Source: Candidatus Calditenuaceae archaeon
GTDB taxonomy: Archaea > Thermoproteota > Nitrososphaeria_A > Caldarchaeales > Calditenuaceae
DNA length: 64,000 nt
Assembly (NCBI GenBank): GCA_025059595.1
Contig: JANXDI010000017.1
Coordinates: forward strand, 1 to 64,000
Reading direction: 5' to 3'
In this document: piece by piece, positions 38,750 to 48,349 of the stretch
Layout: every line of letters starts with the position of its first letter
Position numbering within the stretch: the first letter of the stretch is position 1
Translations under genes and position numbers: made by a program
Notes under the pieces: generated by a model
What the model was told of the DNA's origin: nothing
Databases searched by the model: none
The model's input: the letters and a program-made list of their open reading frames with translations, nothing else

Positions 38750-40270
38750 TTAGGCATAAAAAGAGCCGATTAAGTCATACAACTTCTCGTAGGCCAAGTA
38801 ATACGAGTTGTATATCTGATGCAGCTCATTCTCCGGCTCAACAAGCTCCACAACACGTACGAATTTCTTAAGAATTCTATCCAAGCTACCGCCCTCAAAC
38901 TTCAGGTTAAGCATACAAAGCATTGCCAAGCCACTCAACCCGCCCTGAAACGACTCTAACAACTCGACTCTCCGTCCATAAACATTAGCTCTAATTTTTC
39001 TCAAGAGGGGGCTAACCGCACCCCCACCCACAAGCCTAACCGAATCAAAACCTCTCCCCGTCAACCCCTCAATCAATTCCAAGTATCTCCTAAGCTCATA
39101 CGTGGTCCCCTCTAGGATAGCCCTAAAAATGTGACTTTTCGTGTGCTTTAGACTTAAACCCGCGAACCCGCCCCTACAGCGATATCTACCCAACACTCTC
39201 TCTCCAATAAAATGCGGAAAGATTATCAATCCGTCAGACCCGCATGGAATCCTTTCAGCGTTCTCGTCCAAGATGCTATACACCGAGCGCCCACTCTCCT
39301 GAGCCATCTTCTTCTCAGCGTCAGCGAAGTTCTCTTTAAACCACTTCGCCAAGCCCGCCTCAACCTCATTAAACAAAATCCAACCCTCAACCACGTGTCG
39401 CAGATTCATCAGCCTTAGGTCCGTCTTTATCTCCCTAGTGCAGGCGGCCATTAGGGACGATGTGCCCGCAACATCTATGGCAATATTCTCGAAGACTCCT
39501 CCAGCGCCCAACATGGCACAACAAAAATCTCCACCACCGGCTATTACCGGTATACCACTCCTAAGAGCAAATTCTTGAGCTACATCCCGCCTGAGCTCGC
39601 CAACCACTTCATGCGAGGAAAAAATGGGAGGGAGCTTCTCCAAATCCACACCAAGCATCTCTGCCAGCTCCGAGCTCCAACAATCTTTCCGGGAATCGAA
39701 CAAAAAGGAGCCCGAGGCCTCGGACTTATCTATAACGAACTGCCCGGTTAACATGAAAGTTATCGAGTCTTTCGGCGTTAAGAATTTGTGAGTCTTTTCG
39801 TAGACGGATGGTAGATTATCTTTTATCCACTTGATTTTTAACCCCATCCAAGCTGGTGTAATTGGGTTGCCCGTAATCGGCAAAAGCCCCTCTTCGTCTA
39901 CAGTCTTCCTCAGCGACTCGCACTGCTCAATATTCCGCTTGTCGAGCCACAGTGGTGGCTGGTGATACAGAATTTCCCCATCCCTTGAAAACGGTATCGG
40001 CGCGTGCATCTGACCACAAACTCCCATAGCGGCTATCGCGTCGGGACTAATCTTGCTCAGGGCTAATGCTTCCTTGACAGTCTTTTTCACGGCATTCCAC
40101 CAAACTCGTGGGTCTTGAGTAGCCCAGTATTCCCTCGGAAACTCAAGGTCGTATTCCTGATAGCTCGTGGCGACGAACAGGCCTGAATCGCTGATTACAG
40201 CGGACTTAGTCCCCTCAGTGCCAACATCCACCACGAGAAAATAAACACTATTCCTCCGCTCTCCACTCAT
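38750..40270 (-). CDS. FGGY-family carbohydrate kinase (xylulokinase-like)
   Basis: VVDVGTEGTKSAVISDSGLFVATSYQEYDLEFPREYWATQDPRVWW, VRLVGGGAVSPLLRKIRANVYGRRV. Confidence 0.93.
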   Translation of the reverse strand: MSGERRNSVYFLVVDVGTEGTKSAVISDSGLFVATSYQEYDLEFPREYWATQDPRVWWNAVKKTVKEALALSKISPDAIAAMGVCGQMHAPIPFSRDGEILYHQPPLWLDKRNIEQCESLRKTVDEEGLLPITGNPITPAWMGLKIKWIKDNLPSVYEKTHKFLTPKDSITFMLTGQFVIDKSEASGSFLFDSRKDCWSSELAEMLGVDLEKLPPIFSSHEVVGELRRDVAQEFALRSGIPVIAGGGDFCCAMLGAGGVFENIAIDVAGTSSLMAACTREIKTDLRLMNLRHVVEGWILFNEVEAGLAKWFKENFADAEKKMAQESGRSVYSILDENAERIPCGSDGLIIFPHFIGERVLGRYRCRGGFAGLSLKHTKSHIFRAILEGTTYELRRYLELIEGLTGRGFDSVRLVGGGAVSPLLRKIRANVYGRRVELLESFQGGLSGLAMLCMLNLKFEGGSLDRILKKFVRVVELVEPENELHQIYNSYYLAYEKLYDLIGSFYA

Positions 40271-40527
40271 TACTGTTTAGTCTATTTATCGATAGGTGAA
40301 TATAAATTTTCTATGAAATAAAGCTGGTGACATCCGACAATCTATTATAAGATAAATCGTTTCACTCGGGCTTTGTGAGGTTTATGAAGGCTTCAACTTT
40401 TCAAAAATCACTGTCGAAGATGCATAATGTACAGCACCTACGGCGGCAGAAATTCTGAACAAATTTCTGATACATCTATCCATGAAGGTACCCCCTTCCT
40501 CCTAAAAACTGATAAATATTACTGAAG

Positions 40528-43044
40528 TTGAGATATTCGCGTATCGTTATGCAGGAAGGTTTTGTTTTCCTAGGTAATTTAAGTTCATTTGAGAAGAGGG
40601 ATAACAAGGTCGTGCTGGTCTGCGGCGCGGCGAAGGTAGAGCTTCAGATTCTCGCCCCAGACTTGGTGAGGGTTAGGCTAGCGCCCAACGGTGTCTTCGA
40701 GCCGGACTACTCTTGGGCGGTCGTGAAGAGGGACTGGCCCCCCGCGGACTTCACGCTCGAGGAGACTGATAGGGCTCTTAGAGTAAAGACATCCGAGCTG
40801 GTGGTAGAGGTTCAGCGTGCTCCCTGCAGATTATCGTTCTTCGACCCAGAGGGATTTTTGGTTAACGCAGACTATCCGGCATACGGGATGGGCTGGAGTG
40901 GCAGGAGGGTGAAGTGCTGGAAGAGCCTCGATTATGACGAGCATTTTTACGGTTTTGGGGAAAAGGCTGGCAGGCTTGATAAGAGGCGGAGCGTCATGGT
41001 GATGTGGAACACCGATGCCTTCGGATACGGACCTGAGACGGACCCGCTCTACAAGAGCATCCCATTCTTCATAGGAATCAGAAGAGGAAAGGCCTACGGA
41101 ATATTCTTCGACAACACCTATAGAACAACTTTCGACATGGGTCACACATCTGAGGACTTCTACAGCTTCGAGGCGGACGGCGGCGAGCTGAACTACTATT
41201 TCATTCAAGGCCCCTGCATCAAGAAGGTGCTGGAGAGATACACGGAGCTCACGGGACGCCCACTACTCCATCCACGCTGGGCCCTCGGCCACCAGCAGTG
41301 CCGCTACAGCTACTATCCCGCCGAGAGAATACTCCAGCTCGCCGACGAGTTCAGGAAGAGGCAGATACCCTGCGACGCCTTCTACCTCGACATCCACTAT
41401 AAAGACCGCTACCAGTCATTCACGTGGAACAAGACTAGGTTCCCAGACCCGAAGAAGTTCGCATCGGAGATGAAGGCCAAGGGCTTCAAGCTGATACCCA
41501 TAGTAAATCCAGGTGTCAAGGCAGACCCTTCAAACAAGTTCTTCGTCGAGGGCGTCCAGAGAGACTATTTCTGCAGATACCCAACCGGCGAGCTCTATCT
41601 CGGAAGGGTATGGCCAGGAATCTGCGTCTTCCCAGACTTCAGCAGAGAAGACGTGAGGGAGTGGTGGGGAAGTCTTCACGCAGTGTATGTCGATGTCGGT
41701 GTTGATGGCATTTGGAATGACATGAACGAGCCCGCAGTCTTCGTCGAGAGAAGCGTCAGCAGGCAGTTTGAATCGATATTCGGGCATGTAATGAATCTCG
41801 TTCTTAGGCGCGGCGCCCTCCCTCCAGAGCTTCTGCCTCAGAGGACCATGGACGTCGAGGTGATTCACCATGACCATGGATTGAACTCTCCGCACGAGAA
41901 GATTCACAACGTGTATGGACTGCTAATGTGTATGGCCACATACGAGGGCCTTATGAGGCTGAGGCCCAATAAGAGGCCATTCATACTTACAAGAGCCGCA
42001 TACGCCGGAATACAAAGATACGCGGCCGTCTGGACCGGAGATAACACATCCAACTGGGACCACCTCGCCCTCCAGATACCCATGCTCCTGAACCTGGGAC
42101 TTTCAGGCATCACTATGGCTGGCGATGATATCGGCGGATTCGCATCCACGCCGTCTCCGGAGCTCCTGACGCGATGGTATCAGATAGGGGCGTTCCTACC
42201 AATATGCAGAAACCACACAATCCTCGGCTCCTACGACCAAGAGGCATGGGTCTACGGCGAGAAATACCTCCAAGTAATCAGGGAATTTCTAGAACTAAGA
42301 TACCAGCTAATTCCCTACATCTACTCGCTCCTTCACCAAGCGTCGAAGATAGGGCACCCAATAATCAGGCCCCTCCTCTTCGAATATCAAGACGACCCAA
42401 ACACATACACAATTCAGGACCAGTTCCTCGTCGGCCCATACATACTCGTCGCCCCAGTCGTCAAAGAAGGCTCCTTCAAGCGATTAGTCTATCTCCCCAG
42501 AGGTGAGTGGATAGACTACTGGAGCGACACAAAGCACCGAGGCCCTGCCTATGTAGAGGTTGACGTCCCATTAGACAGGGCCCCAATCTTCATCAAGTCA
42601 GGAGCCATAATCCCCATGCAGCCCAAAATGCTCTACGTAGACGAAAAGCCAGCCGACCCTCTATACATTCACATATACCCATCAGCCACATCCTCAACGT
42701 TCACGCTCTACGAAGACGACGGAGAAACCCTAAACCACGAGAAAGGAGAATACCTGCTGACACCGTTCACCTGCATACTAGAGGGAGGATGGCTGACCAT
42801 AGAGGTGGGGGATAGGGAGGGAACATATACACCCCCACCACGCACATTCATCGCAATCATCCACCAAGTTGAGAGAAAGCCCGAAAAGGTCTCGCTAGAC
42901 GACACGCCCCTCACACAAACCGCCTCGCCGGAAGATTTGCTGAGGGCTGAGCAGGGGTGGAGCTTCAACGAGGCAAAAAAGGTCCTACAAGTGAAATTCA
43001 GAGACACCGGTGGGAAGCAACGAGTCACGGTAAGACTCTCATAG
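40528..43044 (+). CDS. GH31-family alpha-glucosidase/alpha-xylosidase
   Basis: EHFYGFGEKAGRLDKR, GVDGIWNDMNEPAVF (nucleophile region), WTGDNTSNWDHL. Confidence 0.96.
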   Translation: MRYSRIVMQEGFVFLGNLSSFEKRDNKVVLVCGAAKVELQILAPDLVRVRLAPNGVFEPDYSWAVVKRDWPPADFTLEETDRALRVKTSELVVEVQRAPCRLSFFDPEGFLVNADYPAYGMGWSGRRVKCWKSLDYDEHFYGFGEKAGRLDKRRSVMVMWNTDAFGYGPETDPLYKSIPFFIGIRRGKAYGIFFDNTYRTTFDMGHTSEDFYSFEADGGELNYYFIQGPCIKKVLERYTELTGRPLLHPRWALGHQQCRYSYYPAERILQLADEFRKRQIPCDAFYLDIHYKDRYQSFTWNKTRFPDPKKFASEMKAKGFKLIPIVNPGVKADPSNKFFVEGVQRDYFCRYPTGELYLGRVWPGICVFPDFSREDVREWWGSLHAVYVDVGVDGIWNDMNEPAVFVERSVSRQFESIFGHVMNLVLRRGALPPELLPQRTMDVEVIHHDHGLNSPHEKIHNVYGLLMCMATYEGLMRLRPNKRPFILTRAAYAGIQRYAAVWTGDNTSNWDHLALQIPMLLNLGLSGITMAGDDIGGFASTPSPELLTRWYQIGAFLPICRNHTILGSYDQEAWVYGEKYLQVIREFLELRYQLIPYIYSLLHQASKIGHPIIRPLLFEYQDDPNTYTIQDQFLVGPYILVAPVVKEGSFKRLVYLPRGEWIDYWSDTKHRGPAYVEVDVPLDRAPIFIKSGAIIPMQPKMLYVDEKPADPLYIHIYPSATSSTFTLYEDDGETLNHEKGEYLLTPFTCILEGGWLTIEVGDREGTYTPPPRTFIAIIHQVERKPEKVSLDDTPLTQTASPEDLLRAEQGWSFNEAKKVLQVKFRDTGGKQRVTVRLS

Positions 43045-43361
43045 CTGAGCTCCCGTAACGATTAATAGTTTATTGCGTAGTACATTAGACGGAGCTTAGT
43101 CGGTTCTCGAATGTCAGCAAGAAGTTCACTAGTACGTGATATCTATCTAAGAGAGGAAACGAAGCGCAGCGCCATTGAAGTTGACTTTTACATTTTCTAC
43201 GCCCATTCTATCACACGAAAGTTCCTCGAAGAGGAACTGTAAATCACGATGTGGATTAAATTGCATGGAGCGAATATGGGCCGTTGAAACAAAGTTTTCA
43301 GCAGTTATGTTTTCATAACATTTATATGCATACGCGGCCACTTTAAACAGGAAACGCAACG

Positions 43362-43886
43362 ATGAGGGGCGAAGCCACTAGATGGTTTGATGAGGCTGAG
43401 AGAGATCTAGAAAACGCTGAAATCCTATACAGAAGCGGAAGATATAATGCTAGCTGCTGCTATGCTCATCAATCTGGCGAAAAGGTTGTGAAAGCGCTTC
43501 TCTATAGAATTAACGAGGCACCCTAGGGCCGCAGCATCAGAGTATTGCTTGAGCGCTACATTGAGAAAACGGGTAACTCTGAGGCAGATGACCCATAAAG
43601 TGATTATGACGTTCTTCTAATCGGGGAATTCAAGGAAATATATCTGGACCGGCTGGAGACCCTCATAAACGCGGCGAGTCATTTCAAACTCCCCATCCAG
43701 CCCCATCCCTACACGCTAGAGGAAGCAATCAGCATCTCAGAGAAGGACAACCCTACAATAGTTGACTCAATCGAAGAAGGTATAGTGATAACGGCGAATG
43801 AAAAGTTTTCAATGCTTTTAAAGAAATACAAAATGGTGAAGAGGGCTGGAAAGCTTCAGAGGACCAAATCGACAATAACTTTTTAA
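43362..43886 (+). pseudogene. collapsed HEPN-MNT remnant, HEPN part joined in frame to the rear half of an MNT domain, two stops
   Basis: MRGEATRWFDEAERDLENAEILYRSGRYNASCCYAHQSGEKVVKALLYRINEAP*GRSIRVLLERYIEKTGNSEADDP*SDYDVLLIGEFKEIYLDRLETL...LPIQPHPYTLEEA; TAG at 43524-43526, TAA at 43596-43598. Confidence 0.85.
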
Positions 43887-43928
43887 AAGAATCAACCAAA
43901 TATATCGTGTTCATGTCGCACTGGGCTT

Positions 43929-45446
43929 TCAGATGTCGAAGTATAGGTAGAATTCGTAGGGGTGTGGTCTTGCTGAGACCTGTGTGTATTCTTTCATGCC
44001 ATTCTCTATTACGGTCTCTATGAGTTCTTTGGGGAAGATGGGTTTGAGAAAGTCGTGGTCTGTCTCGAGCTCTTCGAGGGCTTCTTTGAGGCTTCCTGGT
44101 AGTTGCTTGATTCCAAGCTGTCTCCTCTTCTCGGGCGTGAGTTTGTAGATGTCCTCATCAACTGGGTCTCCTATGTCGGTTTTCTTCTTGATTCCGTCGA
44201 GGCCGGCCGCCATTATTGCTGCGAAGCAGAGGTAGGGGTTGCATGAGGGGTCTGGGGTTCTGAACTCGATTCTCTTCTTCGAGGCTGCTGCCCGGCCTTT
44301 GTGGTAGACGGGTATTCTCACGTTGGCCGACCTGTTGCTCCGGCTCCAGGCGACGAAGACTGGGGCCTCGTAGCCTGGCACGAGCCTCCTGTAGCTGTTG
44401 GTTGTAGGCGCGACTATGCCGCAGAGAGCCCTGCTGTGCTCCAACAATCCACCCGCAAAGTATCTGCCTAGCTGGCTCAGCTCCGCGTAGTCGTCGTTTT
44501 CGTCGTAGAATAGGTTCTCACGTCCGTCCAGCTCTAGGATCGTGTGGCCTGGATTGGATTTGACTTTCCCGCTTCTTCTCCATAGGCTCACATGGGTATG
44601 CATTCCTGAGGCGTTGTCGCCGAAGATTGGCTTGGGCATGAAGGTTGCTATCATGCCGTTTTTGTGGGCGAGGTTCTTGACGACGAACTTGTAGGTCATC
44701 GAGTTGTCGCCCATGTTTGTGAGAGTGTCGCGGTACATGTCTATCTCGCACTGGCCGGCTGTCGCTACTTCGTGGTGGTGGGCGTCGCAGGGTATGTGGA
44801 AGTAGTCCATCAAAATGTTTACGACTTCCGACCTGAAGACCATAAGTGTGTCATGGGGTGGGACTGGATAGTAGCCCTCCTTGAACCTGACTGGGTAGTT
44901 GGTTCCGGGGCTGGTCCAAGCGGCCTCCTTTGACTCTATGCTGTAGGACTGGCCCCTATATGCGTTCAAGACATCCCACTGAACTCTATCAAAGACGAAG
45001 AACTCTATCTCGGGCCCCCAGAGGGAGAGGTCGTACCCCTGCTCAGCCGCATAGGCTTCAGCCCTCTGAGCCACGTTGCGTGGGTCCTTTTCAAACCTAC
45101 CTCGCCCTAACCCCCAGCCGACGTTGCAGAAAGCCCTCGCGGTCTTCACATGGTCAGGCATCCAAGGAATAATAGCGTAAGTCGAGGGGTCTGGATAGAG
45201 CACCAGGTCGGACTCGTGAATGTCTACGAATCCTCTGATTGATGAGCCGTCGAGCTTAGGAATGCCTGAGGTGAATGCATGCTCGTCTATGAACTTGATT
45301 GGGACTGTCACGTGCTGGAGCCGTCCCGGGACGTCGGTGAACTGGAGGTCGATGTATTTGACACCATCCCTCTCCATACTCTCCAGCATTTGGTCGATGG
45401 TCATTCTCCAGGGAACAGGCTCACCCTTCTCAAAGACATACGGCAA
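43929..45446 (-). CDS. glnA: glutamine synthetase
   Basis: YIDLQFTDVPGRLQHVTVP, GPEIEFFVFD, SGMHTHVSLW, RRLVPGYEAPVFVAWSRSNRSANVRIP, RIEFRTPDPSCNPYL. Confidence 0.98.
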   Translation of the reverse strand: MPYVFEKGEPVPWRMTIDQMLESMERDGVKYIDLQFTDVPGRLQHVTVPIKFIDEHAFTSGIPKLDGSSIRGFVDIHESDLVLYPDPSTYAIIPWMPDHVKTARAFCNVGWGLGRGRFEKDPRNVAQRAEAYAAEQGYDLSLWGPEIEFFVFDRVQWDVLNAYRGQSYSIESKEAAWTSPGTNYPVRFKEGYYPVPPHDTLMVFRSEVVNILMDYFHIPCDAHHHEVATAGQCEIDMYRDTLTNMGDNSMTYKFVVKNLAHKNGMIATFMPKPIFGDNASGMHTHVSLWRRSGKVKSNPGHTILELDGRENLFYDENDDYAELSQLGRYFAGGLLEHSRALCGIVAPTTNSYRRLVPGYEAPVFVAWSRSNRSANVRIPVYHKGRAAASKKRIEFRTPDPSCNPYLCFAAIMAAGLDGIKKKTDIGDPVDEDIYKLTPEKRRQLGIKQLPGSLKEALEELETDHDFLKPIFPKELIETVIENGMKEYTQVSARPHPYEFYLYFDI

Positions 45447-45653
45447 TTATTCAACACACCCCCGCCGTGAAATGCGTATCGAATCTTACTGCAGAGCATC
45501 CGACCATATAGCTGCCTATAAGCGCATTTTTACGTCCTTTGGCCTTACTCTCTTCGTCTTTTCTCGTTCTATGGACCATCATTTGCCGATTTATGGCTTA
45601 AGGGTCGTATTTAAAGGTGACTTGACGGTCGGATTAAAATATCGTTCTAATTG

Positions 45654-45675
45654 AACAAATTTAGAGTAAATTGTT
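45654..45675. promoter_or_regulatory. imperfect inverted repeat AACAAATTTA-GAG-TAAATTGTT
   Basis: Near-palindrome with one bulged base in the divergent glnA/molybdopterin-enzyme intergenic region. Confidence 0.3.
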
Positions 45676-45719
45676 TATTAGTTGAACATTATCAAGTTAA
45701 GCTCGCTGTCGACCGGTAG

Positions 45720-48059
45720 GTGATAACATTCTTTCATCCATGGTGGGACTTTTTAAGTAGGGCTATATTGAGTTTTTCTGTGCAGCGTGCGGATTATGTC
45801 GGAAGGCCGGTTCCTCGTAAGGAGGATTGGAGGTTTATAACCGGTCGGGGACGGTTTATCGACGACATTACAATTCCTCGGATGCTCTACGCGGCTTTTT
45901 TGAGAAGCCCCTACGCTCATGCTAGGATAGCCAGTATCGATGTGTCGGGTGCGATGCGGGATGGTGTGGTGGCGGCTCTGACCGGGGCTGAGGTGAATAG
46001 CCTGTGTGGCGGGTTGCATGTGGATGCTCCTCCGAGGGGGAGGGTTGTTGTTAAGCCTCTGGCTGAGGGGAAGGTGAGGTATGTGGGTGAGCCTGTTGCC
46101 GTGGTGTTGGCTGAAGACCCATATGATGGGCGGGACGCTCTAGACTACATCAACGTTGAGTATGAGAGGCTGGAGCCTGTCGTGGACCCGCTCGAGGCCT
46201 CGAAGCCAGGCTCGCCGGTCATACACGAAGATTTCCCTGACAACATCTGTTTCACCCGGAGATTCATTTACGGAGATATCGATGAAGCATTCAGGGATGC
46301 TGACAAGGTCGTTGAGGTCCAGCTGAGGATTCAGAGGCTGGTGCCTTCCGCGATGGAGTGCAGGGGCGTTGTGGCGGTCTATGACGAGGGGGTTGGGTAT
46401 CTCCGTGTCTGGGCCACCAGCCAGTTCCCCCACGATTTTCGAGGCTGGACCGCGGAGGCCCTCGGAATACCTGAGTCGAAGATTCAGATAATATCCCCAG
46501 ACATAGGCGGTGCCTTCGGCTCGAAGATAGCTCACTATCCGGAGGACGTCGCGATTCCTCTCCTCGCCAAGATGTATAGAAGGCCTGTCAAATGGGTTGA
46601 GACTCGGTCAGAGAACTTCACCTCAACAACCCACGGGAGAGGGAGCGCGGCCTGGGTTCAGGCGGCTGTGAAGAATGACGGCCGGCTACTCGGAATCAAA
46701 GCCAAAATACTGACCGACTTGGGCGCCTACCCGTATTTCTCTACCATTCAGGTTCCGGAGGGCATCTCGGGGATGTTGCCCGGCTGCTATAAGCTGAAGG
46801 CTCTGGAGTCGGAGGTTACAGGTGTCTTCACGAACAAAGTTCCGACCGCCGCTTATAGGGGCGCAGGTAGGCCGGAGGCCTTGTATATTATTGAGCGGAC
46901 TGTGGATAGGGTTGCGCGGGAGCTAGGCATCGACCCTGCCGAGGTGAGGAGGAGGAATTTCATCAGGCCTGATGAGTTCCCGTACACGACGATAACAGGT
47001 CACGAATATGATAGTGGTAACTACGAGCTGGCCTTAAGCAAGGCTCTCGAGGTCGTCGGCTATGAGGAGTTAAGGCGGAGACAGCTTGAGCTTAGGTCGA
47101 AGGGTAGGCTCCTAGGAATCGGCATCTCCTCCTACGTTGAAGTGTGCGGCTTTGCCCCTACCCCAGCAAAGGTTAGTGTCGAAAGAACTGGCCGCGTTAA
47201 GGTCATCTCAGGTACTCTGCCGCATGGTCAGGGAGAGGGGACGGCGTTCGCCCAGATAGCCGCCGATACCTTGGGCGTCAGCATCGACGACGTGGACGTC
47301 ATTTTCGGTGATACTTCTCTCATCGAGTGGGGCCCTGGGACTGCTGGGAGCTGGACGCTCGTGTCGGGTGGCAACGCAGTTCTGGAGGCCTCGAGGAAGG
47401 TTAGAGATAAGATTCTGAGGCTGGCCGCTTATATGCTTGAGGCTAGGCCCGAAGACCTCGAAATATTGGGTGGAAGGGTGAGCGTGAAGGGTGTCCCTGA
47501 CAAGTCTGTGTCGGTCAGGGAGGTTGCGGAATTGGCGTATGACCCTTCAAGTCTTCCGAAGGGTCTAGAGTATGGATTGTCGGCCGACGCGGGCTACAAC
47601 CCCCGGCTGACCTATCCCTTCGGAACGCACGTAGCGGTTGTTGAGATCGATTCTGAGACGGGGAGGGTGGAGGTGCAGAGGCTTGTGCTTGTCGATGACT
47701 GTGGCCGTGTTGTGAATCCGCTTCTTGTGGAAGGTCAGGTTATCGGGGGCGCCGTCCAGGCCCTGGCTCAGGCCCTCTACGAAGAAGCGTTCTTCGACAG
47801 CGAGGGAAACCTAGTCAACTCCAACTTCGGCGACTACCTGATACCTACTGCGGTTGAGATTCCCGAAATAACCGCGGAGAGGACTGAGACACCCGCACCT
47901 AACCCGCTCGGCGCCAAGGGCGTCGGGGAGGCCGCGACCATAGGCCTCGCACAGGCCTTGGTAAACGCTGTAGAGGATGCGCTGGCCCCGCTGGGCGTCA
48001 GGGTGGCGGATACCCCGCTAACACCCTACAATACTTGGAGATTAATACGCAGAGAATAG
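45720..48059 (+). CDS. xanthine dehydrogenase/aldehyde oxidase family molybdopterin-binding large subunit
   Basis: RADYVGRPVPRKEDWRFITGRGRFIDDI, AYRGAGRPEALYIIERTVD, GAKGVGEAATIGLAQAL. Confidence 0.95.
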   Translation: MITFFHPWWDFLSRAILSFSVQRADYVGRPVPRKEDWRFITGRGRFIDDITIPRMLYAAFLRSPYAHARIASIDVSGAMRDGVVAALTGAEVNSLCGGLHVDAPPRGRVVVKPLAEGKVRYVGEPVAVVLAEDPYDGRDALDYINVEYERLEPVVDPLEASKPGSPVIHEDFPDNICFTRRFIYGDIDEAFRDADKVVEVQLRIQRLVPSAMECRGVVAVYDEGVGYLRVWATSQFPHDFRGWTAEALGIPESKIQIISPDIGGAFGSKIAHYPEDVAIPLLAKMYRRPVKWVETRSENFTSTTHGRGSAAWVQAAVKNDGRLLGIKAKILTDLGAYPYFSTIQVPEGISGMLPGCYKLKALESEVTGVFTNKVPTAAYRGAGRPEALYIIERTVDRVARELGIDPAEVRRRNFIRPDEFPYTTITGHEYDSGNYELALSKALEVVGYEELRRRQLELRSKGRLLGIGISSYVEVCGFAPTPAKVSVERTGRVKVISGTLPHGQGEGTAFAQIAADTLGVSIDDVDVIFGDTSLIEWGPGTAGSWTLVSGGNAVLEASRKVRDKILRLAAYMLEARPEDLEILGGRVSVKGVPDKSVSVREVAELAYDPSSLPKGLEYGLSADAGYNPRLTYPFGTHVAVVEIDSETGRVEVQRLVLVDDCGRVVNPLLVEGQVIGGAVQALAQALYEEAFFDSEGNLVNSNFGDYLIPTAVEIPEITAERTETPAPNPLGAKGVGEAATIGLAQALVNAVEDALAPLGVRVADTPLTPYNTWRLIRRE

Positions 48060-48110
48060 GTACGTAGTGGCTGGGTAATATTTGCATATTTTTTTAAAAA
48101 AATTAGTGCA

Positions 48111-48123
48111 AAAGCTTATATAG
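48111..48123 (+). promoter_or_regulatory. archaeal BRE/TATA promoter element for the ncRNA
   Basis: AAAGCTTATATAG centred about 25 nt before the predicted RNA 5' end. Confidence 0.7.
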
Positions 48124-48142
48124 AGGCTCCACCAGAAGTTAG

Positions 48143-48337
48143 GGTGCGGGGCGCCCGGGAGAGGGGAGCTTCAAGAGACGTCGGGGAAACCTGGCGTCTC
48201 AAGAAGACCTTCAGTCCCGTGGACCCATCGGGAAACCGTGGGCGAAGGGGCCTGAAGATGGTGCTCACGGTGTGCGTGGGGCCTAGGGGTCTAACACGCA
48301 CGCTTGCGCGCCCTTCCCGAATGGCGCCCCACTTTTT
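48143..48337 (+). ncRNA. stand-alone structured non-coding RNA of unknown identity
   Basis: Closing helix 48144-48160/48315-48332, GAAA-capped hairpins at 48169-48206 and 48209-48257, stem 48272-48278/48295-48301, U-tract 48333-48337, upstream TATA box. Confidence 0.75.
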
Positions 48338-48349
48338 CTAGCAACACCA

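Noticed and set aside
40371-40382. 12-nt match to the reverse complement of the CRISPR repeat (CTTTGTGAGGTT) before the GH31 gene
   Set aside because: Single short match, rest of repeat absent; likely chance.
43147-43359. 70-aa minus-strand ORF upstream of the HEPN-MNT relic
   Set aside because: AT-rich promoter-like region; no domain or coding signature.
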